From: Bisporella sp. PMI_857
Taxonomy: Eukaryota; Ascomycota; Leotiomycetes; Helotiales; Helotiaceae
NCBI GenBank assembly: GCA_021307315.1
Contig: JAJSPD010000033.1
Location: 186,001 to 250,000 of the forward strand
Length of the DNA stretch: 64,000 nt
Reading direction: 5' to 3'
Shown here piece by piece: positions 56,720 through 64,000 of the stretch. Every line of letters starts with the position of its first letter. Positions within the stretch are counted from its first letter, which is position 1. A program made the translations under genes and the position numbers. The notes beneath the pieces were generated by a model, which ran no database searches, had not been told where the DNA came from, and worked only from the letters and a program-made list of their open reading frames with translations.

Positions 56720-58565
56720 CCTGGTGGGGAACTTGAACCTACCTGGTCATCTACCACTCTGCAAGGTATTCCAAGGATCTATATCTATCCAGAAAGCTGC
56801 TTTTCCCCTGTTGACTCCACAAAGACCCCGTTTTGCCCCTTTATTCAAGGGGGATAGCAGGGTGTTTGCCGATCTTGGGTCATTTTGCTAGATGCCATTA
56901 ACTCTGTCAGATGTCGGAAAACGCCTTGTGCGACCCCCAGGAGATATCCCTGTCCCGGACGAGAATAAATGCCGCACAATAATTATTTACCCATGAAACT
57001 AGCCAATGTGAATGACTTAAGTTAGAAGCAAATTGCTTTTTTTGGCCCCCTTTTTTTGCATGGGAATTGGTCGGGTCGGTGGCTCCGAAGCCCTTACCGA
57101 GAGACCAGCAGGTTTCCCCGCGACGGAAGTAGGCAGCCAACAATCTCAGCGCGTTTTGCATCGAAAATAACATGAGGATCGTCGTCTGCAGGCATGCAGT
57201 GTAACCAGCTAGTCCGTGCCGTGATGATCCAAAGTCTTAGAATCTTGAGCGTTTGGTCCTTTGTTCAATGCAATACGATTTGTTGTTGAAATCTCGAAAA
57301 GTAAGATCAAAACAGGCCAAGAACAACAAGATAAAACGTAGTGAGTGCCTGCTGGTTCTGTCGATATACATCACTCCAACAGGAATAATCCGTCGTGTTC
57401 CGGCGGTTATGCACAAGGATGCGCTAGCAACCTGCACGAACAAGCGACCTCAAGGGTTTTCTTTCTTTGCCAAGTCCACTAAATGGTTCTATGCGCCTAA
57501 TTCCGTTGGGACCACCCATACCCAATACCTTCAAGATAGTGAAGCCCATGTGGCAAAAGAGTGATATAGCTCCAACTCCTGCCAGTATCCAGAGTATGCA
57601 ACGGCGCTTCTGGATCATCAGACCTCAATTACACCCATCATGGCATTCACTGAATTTGCCCAACTTCCCAACTAAGACCATGCCGTGTCGTCCCCTTTTG
57701 TCTCACTTCTACCACACCCCTTTCACTCTTTGCTCCGCGCTCACTGCAGACAGTCGGAGTCCATTATATTAGCCTAGTTTTCTAACTTCGGAATTTTCCG
57801 GTTTCTCTCCCCTACTGTTTTTGTTCCTGTTACCTATATACTCCGTTAGTACCTTAATAATGACGAAAATGCGCAGTGGCGGAGCAGGTCACCAAAGTAC
57901 CGATGTACAGTACAAAGTGGCAGCACTGGTGGCAGCAACAACATACTTAATCCTTTCATTTCTCTGTAGTTCCTGAAGACCTTACATTACAATCTGTGCA
58001 GCACTAATTTGGATGTGACTACTCTCCACCACCGCCAATTAGAAGAGAAGCTAGTACCAACACATGTGCTGAATTTTCTAGCAACATTATCCCTGCACCG
58101 ATAGCTTACGCAACCGAAAACTCACTAGTGGCTGAGGGATGGCGCGTTGTTTTTTCAAAAGGCGTAGGCTCCTTTTTCTGGGGCTCCGCACCACAGCCAC
58201 AAAATTTAGACGATATCCGCTAATGTTTGCGGCGAGGAAACCACCCTGCTTTCTTGCTGGTGAAGAAAGGAGGCTTTTTGTTTACAGCTTAGGGTCATAG
58301 GCCATTTTAATCACTCTCATTTCCTATAACATGGCGTTTATGCTCTCAAGGGCAAACGCTTAATTTTCCCATGAGCTTCAAAAGTCTGCATATACGCCAC
58401 ATTAGAATTGCCATTTTTTTGTCTCTCACATTCCCCTTTATAGTCTAAGAAGAATCGGCGCCTTCAATAGCATATAAAGCAATAGAGAATCTCCCTGTCT
58501 CTCTTTCGTCCAATCTGCGTTTGCTCATTCAGCATATGCTTACTTTTTAAGTAGAGCCAAAAACA
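56720..58565. other. Intergenic stretch with the rhodopsin-domain gene promoter
   Basis: No supported gene in 1.8 kb; frames at 57253-57564 and 57467-57772 have no family signature. TATAAA at 58473-58478 lies about 90 bp before the ATG at 58566 and is a likely core promoter. Confidence 0.4.
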
Positions 58566-59826
58566 ATGTCAACAGATAATAGGTCTTCGGAGCTCATCGC
58601 AGTCACCTTAGGCTTTCTTTGTATTACAATATTCAGCATCGCATTAAGGATTTTCACAAGGTTCCATTTAGTTAAACAGATCGGCGTTGATGATGTGCTA
58701 ATAATCTGTGCTAGCGTAGCTGCTATTATTGAGGCAGCTGGAACTATTATCGGTATTTACTCCATTTAATGTATTGAAGTGACGATAGACTGACGTTTTG
58801 CCAAGGTACTAAGTATGGACTCGGCCGACATATCGATGAGCAGTTGCCAGAATGGCGGGAGCCATATGCCAAATCCACTTTGACAGCTAGTCTTGCCTAT
58901 ACCATATCAGCTGCGTTCGTAAAGCTATCTCTACTCGCTTTCTACCTCCGGCTCTCTCGTAATAAATCATTCCGAGTCGCCACATATATTGTGATATTTG
59001 TGTCGGCAAGTTTTGGAGTAGCAAGTCTCCTCGCTACCGGTTTGCAGTGCATCCCTATATCTATGTTGTGGGATTTTAGTCAACCGGGACATTGTATCAA
59101 TATCAACTCGTTCTATTTCGCCACTGCTGGCATCCATATCCTAAACGAACTGTTAATATACTTTCTACCTATGCATACCCTATGGAAGCTTCACCTTCCG
59201 CTGAGGCAAAGGCTTGGGCTTTGTGGCTTGATAGGGTTGGGAGCAATGTAAGCACTTTGACTGTTGCCGGGAAGCGATGCTGACGCTATTTAGGTTGATC
59301 ATTATTAGTTGCTATAGAATCGTAACAATCCGAGATTTGCTGGTGTCTAGTGATCTGACATGTAAATACCAAATGCTCATAATCTTTTTGCGCGACTAAT
59401 TTCGGTCTAGGGAACGTGGTCACCCCTTTGATGTGGTACACGATCGAATTAAACCTTGCTATCTTTATGACATGTGGTCCAGCGTTCTTGGCATTTTTTC
59501 GACACTACCTACCCAGTGTATTTGGCGGAAGTTCAACCCAGAGCAATTACCAAGCTTCTCGCCACAAAAGCTCATACCCTCTCGGTACCATTACCCGTCC
59601 AGCTACCGACGCCCACAAATCTGGCCTAAAGACGACAGTTACGGCTAGAGATGGGTTGTACTTTAGAAATGATAACAATAGTAGTGAGGATATGATAGTT
59701 ATGCCTAGTTCTGGAATACATAGGCAGGTAGAGGTCTGGATTGAGAATGAGGGTGTTGAAGAAGCAAAGCCAGATTCAAGGAGCAATATTTCGATAGGGG
59801 ATAAAAGTGTTGTGCAGGGGGTTTAA
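58566..59826 (+). CDS. Fungal rhodopsin-domain seven-helix membrane protein
   Basis: Exons 58566-58752, 58806-59247, 59294-59361 and 59411-59826 join in frame to 370 residues. Seven hydrophobic helices are visible, including VTLGFLCITIFSIALRIFTR, DDVLIICASVAAIIEAAG, YTISAAFVKLSLLAFYLRL, VATYIVIFVSASFGVASLLA and LNLAIFMTCGPAFLAFFRHY. Family hallmarks are RIFTRF, GVDDVLI, LGxHIDEQ-type loop sequence, LxxxKxSLLxFYLRL, ATAGIHILNELLIYFLPM and TWNVVTPLMWYTIELNLAIF. The cytosolic tail (~90 residues) is Ser/Thr-rich. This 'rhodopsin domain, fungi' family is abundant in ascomycetes, is not known to bind retinal, and includes PTH11-related proteins; specific role unknown. Intact; introns are 46-53 nt. 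Confidence 0.9.
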
Positions 59827-59954
59827 ATCAGTGTTATTAGTAGTGTAATATTTTAACCTTCATATGCGGGTCCGACGTCAGTTGAGTCCCAATACAGGTA
59901 CCCCAGAGGTAAGTTAAGAATCCTGACTAAGTACAAGTACCCCACCACACTATT

Positions 59955-60216
59955 GAAATAGAAGAAGAGAGTCACGTGGCCTTCAGAGAGTATGGGATAG
60001 AACGAGTCAATTGCTGAAGGTTGTAGAACATGAACTACAGGAGAGAATCTCTCTACTTATAGAGGTGTGATACTCACACGCGGGTATCACATACGACGTA
60101 ACGCACACGTCAGTAGATTCATCGTCGAAGGCAAAGGTACGTATGCATCTTGCGGAAGCATACCTACAACACCCCCAATAGGCTAGGTATGATCCTTAGA
60201 CCTAGCCTGTTCAACA
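59955..60216 (-). mobile_element. LTR-like element, family L7 (longest copy)
   Basis: On the minus strand it starts TGTTGAACAGGCTAGG and extends through GTTCTACAACCTTCAGCAAT to AGGCCACGTGACTCTC. Shares its ends with 24085-24229 and its body with 15655-15900. No flanking duplication was found, so the outer limit near 59955 is approximate. Confidence 0.65.
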
Positions 60217-60254
60217 CAGCGTGAACAGCCCATGGCCAGCCACAGCTGCTAATA

Positions 60255-60435
60255 CGGGCTTGCAGCTACCTCCAGGGCGTATGACCTAGATTGTCGTGGG
60301 CTTCGGCTGCTGGAATACCTTCGGGGCTGCAAACGGCGTAACCGGCTAATGGCTGGCTACAGGCTTGCAGCCGCTACAAAGGCGTATGACCTAGACTGTC
60401 TTGGGCTTCAGCTGTTAGAGTACCTTTGGGGATAT
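60255..60435 (+). repeat. Tandem duplication, period about 104 bp
   Basis: GGCGTATGACCTAGA occurs at about 60277 and again at about 60381, each followed by TGTCNTGGGCTTC-like sequence and TACCTTYGGGG. Two diverged copies, no gene. Confidence 0.65.
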
Positions 60436-60793
60436 TAAAGTCACAAGCTTGAGTCTTTCATAGATTCAAAGGCCAACATTTCATGTCAATACAATACTAT
60501 TACTTTTGCTTTGCCAGTCACGTGTTCTCATAACATACGTCTCCTCACCTGCTATCTTGCAATCCCTCCTGCTGCCCTCTGTTTGTTACAGTCGTGGCAA
60601 ATATTTCATCTGCAGGGAGGCTCGTCGATTTAAAATTTATGATGTAGGACTAGAGAAGACATGCTCGTTGAATATATCAACAAAGCAAATAAGAAGGTTG
60701 GATAAGTGGGAAAAGAAGGACACTGCTAAGCTAACAGTACAAGACGCAGGGGATGTGACGACGTAGGAGGAAAAGTCAGATTGCTAATATAAC

Positions 60794-61014
60794 TGTGGGA
60801 ACACCCGGGTTGCAGTAATTATTTATTCTTTAATCTGAGGGCACGCACGCATGTGTTTCATGCGCAATGCTCGTTGGGGTTGGTGGATAAGTCTTGATTG
60901 ATGGTTGATTCTTGACTGTTGTAAGCCCTTGTTCTAAGGGGTTGAGTAGGATCGAGGTCCCACGTTTCAGGTGCTAGTCACATGATTATAATTACATATA
61001 AATGGGTACTAACA
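60794..61014 (+). mobile_element. Solo LTR (family L3) with ATAAC target duplication
   Basis: 221 bp, TGTGGGAACACCCGGG...GGTACTAACA, flanked by ATAAC (60789-60793 and 61015-61019). Second copy of the family at 26548-26762. Confidence 0.9.
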
Positions 61015-61019
61015 ATAAC

Positions 61020-63147
61020 TCTGATTATTCGAATTGAATTACCATAAAGGAAATTGCGGTTCCGGGATGGAATATACACAAAACCGAACTTGATGGTCTG
61101 AAAGCAGGGGATAAACTGCCGTTAAACACGCGTTTCAGAGGAAAATGTGATGCTAGATGTCAGCCACAATGTGGAGGAGCCCTGGCATCTTTTAATTTTG
61201 CCTCAGGTATCATCCGTTTTCGGCTGACAGAGCGTGGAAATCCGGTAACCGTAGCCGAACTCACAGGTCTCTTGTGCGATATTCCGCCTTGTCATAATCT
61301 GAAATGTTTGGGAAAGCTCTTCAGTTAGAACCTGATCTAGTATACTTCTATTGATCGGAACATTAACGAATTGGATTATGAAGCGTGATATATCGGGTAA
61401 ATAAAATCGGGTAATAATTAGTTGTCAAAGAATGCCAATTCGATCGTGATTAATTAGGCCACTGTAGGAATTGCGGAAAGCTTTGGCGATATGCTAAAGG
61501 ATGTTCAATTGTAGGGATGTCGGTTACCCCAAAATAAATGGTTCTTGCTGTTAGTCATTGCTGCTTTGTCTACTTAAAACTCCATATATTTTCCGATAAA
61601 CCACGGATAATGCATCGGACTACTCTGGGCGCAAAGCCCCTTACCTCATCATCCTGGGCATGCCTCTTTCCTCCAGAGCATCAGCGGAAAGACCACCCGT
61701 GGGTTATGCCGTACCAGAACTGTACCCTAATATAAAAACCTGGGTGAGCTTTGGACTTCGCTGCCCAATCTTGCAAACCAAGAACAAACAAACACGTTGA
61801 GGTCCTCGTGCGGCAAAGTCCTGCATAGTGTGCTTCGTCTTTGCAGTGTATCTCGAACACAACTAAACTGAACCGGCACACGTACCTCGACAATGCTATT
61901 GTTGCGATCATGCACATGATTATACCAGATAAATTAGCCAACATCGTGCTTTCGATGGCCCTTCCAGTACAAAAAGAAGGAAAACCTAGTCAGCCATACG
62001 GCTTTTCCGAAGCACCTCCCCTATACCACGCGCACGCGCACATACACACCGCCATAAAACCGTAAACAACGACTTTGACAGTAGCGTGCACATGACATTA
62101 TCCCGTCTCGCGCATGTTTCACAGGGATCCGACCTTAGACTATCGAGCACAGTGGGTCACGGGCATCTCACGGAATCAAAGTGGCGCAAAACTACGCCTT
62201 TAGGGCTCTCACCTGCATTTAGCTCTTCTCTCTATTGCCTTCATGCAATACAGCCACCAAACGAGGCTTCTTCTAAAGGCTTCTAGCGGCTTTCTAGAAG
62301 CCCGCAAAAGAAAGATTTCCCTTGCATAACGCCTGTCGCCTAACCACTCAGGGTTCCCACAACCCCTGTCCCTATATCGCTCTACCGTTCTCACTCTCGC
62401 CGATGGACATACCCCAATAGCTTGGCCGACTAGGTCCATACCAAGGTCCCAGTTTGCATTTTCCGCTTCGATCAACCAGGATCTACGGGATCCCGTTTTA
62501 TAGACCCCACCAATTAGACTAGCTAGGTGTTGCTCCACAAGCAACGCACCCAAGCCTAACCTTGCGCCGTTCCATCCCTACCCTCTCTTTTTACAATACC
62601 GAACATATAACTTACGGATTTATGGCTTGATCATGGAGTATGAGTTCATCGCTTAAACGGGTTCAACACAGCTTAAATATTTTATCGTGACCCGTTGCTG
62701 CACCACACCGCACTTACCCCTGAAGCTCAGACAGCGAATGGGGATTAACTTTTGCTTTTCGCTCTGCATTTGCGTTTGCAAAAACTGCAGCTAGAACAGC
62801 TTCAACATTATTCATTGCTGTAAGCAATAAGCAGGGGAATGCTCACTAGTACTAGCCTCACAAAAGTCGGGGCTTGGGCTTCGCGACAATATATATACCC
62901 CGCCAGACCACTTATCAGGACGCTCTTCTCCACACAGCATATATCGCCCCGCAAAGCGCCAGACTTCTTGCGCTTCTAAATTGTGCCTCAAACTTCTCTT
63001 GTGCGTTTTGCCCTGGTAGATGTCTTTTTGTATACTGCACGGTTCCAGCTTCGTCATTTACAACAACATTACTACTATTTCCTCTTGTGCCTCGTCGCGT
63101 TTGACAACACACTATTCTCCTTCCACCAGACACGTCAAATTACTAGT
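61020..63147. other. Gene-poor stretch before the bZIP gene
   Basis: No convincing gene in 2.1 kb. A TATATATA motif at about 62890 and C/T-rich sequence up to 63120 may belong to the bZIP promoter. Other frames are short and unrelated to known families. Confidence 0.4.
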
Positions 63148-64000
63148 ATGGCCTCTAGCAGAGATGCCATGTCGAGAGCACGCAGTTTGGGGAGTCCGGC
63201 TCTAGAGGATTTGAGGCAACCCAGAAAGAACGGTCTGGTTACCTACTGCACAGCAACTGGAATTGAACTAATGACTGGCTATAGAAGCACGAAAAGGCAA
63301 ACGAGCCGTCACACATCTTAGTGAGGTTCAATTGGCGAGGAAACGCGCAAATGATCGAGAGGCGCAACGGAATATTAGAGCACGGACAAAAGAGTACATC
63401 GAGACTCTTGAAAAGAAAGTGAAAGAATTCGAGGCCTCCAGCAGGTCGAGCAGTGTAGAGAGAATCATTAAAAGGAATGAACAGCTGGAAGTGGAAGTTG
63501 AGGAGCTTAGAGCACAGCTCGCCCGGACGCAAACCGGGACCTCAAGAGAACAACTCTCGAATATGCCGGAGGAACTTGTAATTCCACACAGAGCTGGATT
63601 AGAGTGGCTGCCAGAAACAGAACTCGGGACCACCTTACGAATCCATAGAGCGCACCAGGACCCCTCTATAGATAATTCCGGACCGCCGGCTCAGATGGAC
63701 AACGACGCCCAACATTTCCTAGAGAATCAGCTCTATCCACCATGTGTAAGCAAATACGAAGACTCTAAAACCCCCCAAGACCCATATGCTCTATCAGCAA
63801 TTCCAGCATGGAATGATCAAATTGCTTCCGGCGAAAACTCACAAGGCTTGCTGAGGCCAACCCTTTCCTGGATACCATTCCATCCGGCACTTTCTCAGCC
63901 TCTCGGATATGCGGATCTGAACTCGGCCAACTTCTCAGAAGTAAGTCAACAACAGTTAAAGCAGGTCGACTAGCAGCTGATTGCTGGGATAGGTCATCAG
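63148..64000 (+). CDS. bZIP transcription factor, 5' part (runs off the window)
   Basis: Exon 1 (63148-63232, MASSRDAMSRARSLG) joins exon 2 (63285-63940) through a 52-nt intron with a weak GTCTGG donor; the join restores HLSEVQLARKRANDREAQRNIRARTKEYIETLE, a bZIP basic region with the NxxAQRxxRxRTK pattern common in fungi, followed by heptad-like leucines (KKVKEF, NEQLEVEVEELRAQLART). GTAAGT at 63941 with a CTGAT branch and TAG at 63992 looks like a second intron, so the TAG at 63971 is probably not the real stop and the gene continues past 64000. Many fungal bZIP proteins of this kind carry a C-terminal DUF3425 domain, which would lie outside the window. Binds DNA as a dimer in the nucleus; targets unknown. 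Confidence 0.8.

Noticed and set aside
56725..56790. Reverse-strand GGTTCAAGTTCC resembling a tRNA B box
   Set aside because: The rest of a cloverleaf could not be built, and it lies next to an LTR end.

Overview
The window looks like nuclear DNA of a filamentous ascomycete. Genes carry short spliceosomal introns (about 43-95 nt, GTRNGT donors, CTRAY branch sites), and the families are typical of Pezizomycotina: HET-domain proteins, a NACHT STAND receptor, a fungal rhodopsin-domain membrane protein, DUF7924 and DUF6601 proteins, and a secreted catalase-peroxidase. The gene mix suggests Leotiomycetes, but that is inference. Protein-coding islands are separated by repeat-rich, gene-poor DNA holding solo LTRs, Fot1/Pogo-like, Tc1/mariner-like and other transposon remnants, and decayed genes. 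I found no gag-pol coding sequence.

Layout. 0-5.6 kb: transposon debris. 5.7-8.4 kb: intact seven-exon secreted catalase-peroxidase. 9-13.2 kb: Helitron-like debris, a DUF7924 (PD-(D/E)XK-like) gene with one in-frame stop, and a solo LTR inside a Pogo remnant. 13.2-15.5 kb: HET gene broken by a frameshift and a solo LTR. 16.5-22.5 kb: on the minus strand, a six-exon NLR-like gene (membrane segment, SesB-type esterase, NACHT, winged helix, 17 near-identical 30-32 residue repeats, ankyrins). 23.2-26.2 kb: DUF6601 pseudogene and an OrsD/RecQ-associated mobile-element protein cut by an LTR. 28.0-29.2 kb: intact aldo/keto reductase. 29.6-30.9 kb: nested Pogo-type elements. 31.3-32.3 kb: conserved single-exon gene. 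33.5-34.4 kb: metallophosphoesterase pseudogene. 35.3-37.0 kb: seven-exon gene of unknown function. 37.5-41.4 kb: HET gene whose first intron appears to hold about 28 tandem copies of a 68-bp intron-like unit. 43.3-45.3 kb: amino-acid permease. 46.2-48.7 kb: protein with a helical N-terminus. 48.9-56.7 kb: solo LTRs around one broken and one apparently intact HET gene. 58.6-59.8 kb: rhodopsin-domain protein. 63.1 kb to the end: 5' part of a bZIP gene that probably continues beyond the window.

Four HET loci and one STAND receptor lie within about 41 kb, so this reads as an allorecognition or immunity-type region embedded in transposon-rich DNA. The genes with everyday metabolic roles (catalase-peroxidase, aldo/keto reductase, permease) are spaced between them. 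The two most unusual structures are the tandem array of intron-like units inside a HET gene and the highly homogenised repeat block of the NLR. All splice models come from reading frame and splice-signal logic alone; no transcript or database evidence was available.
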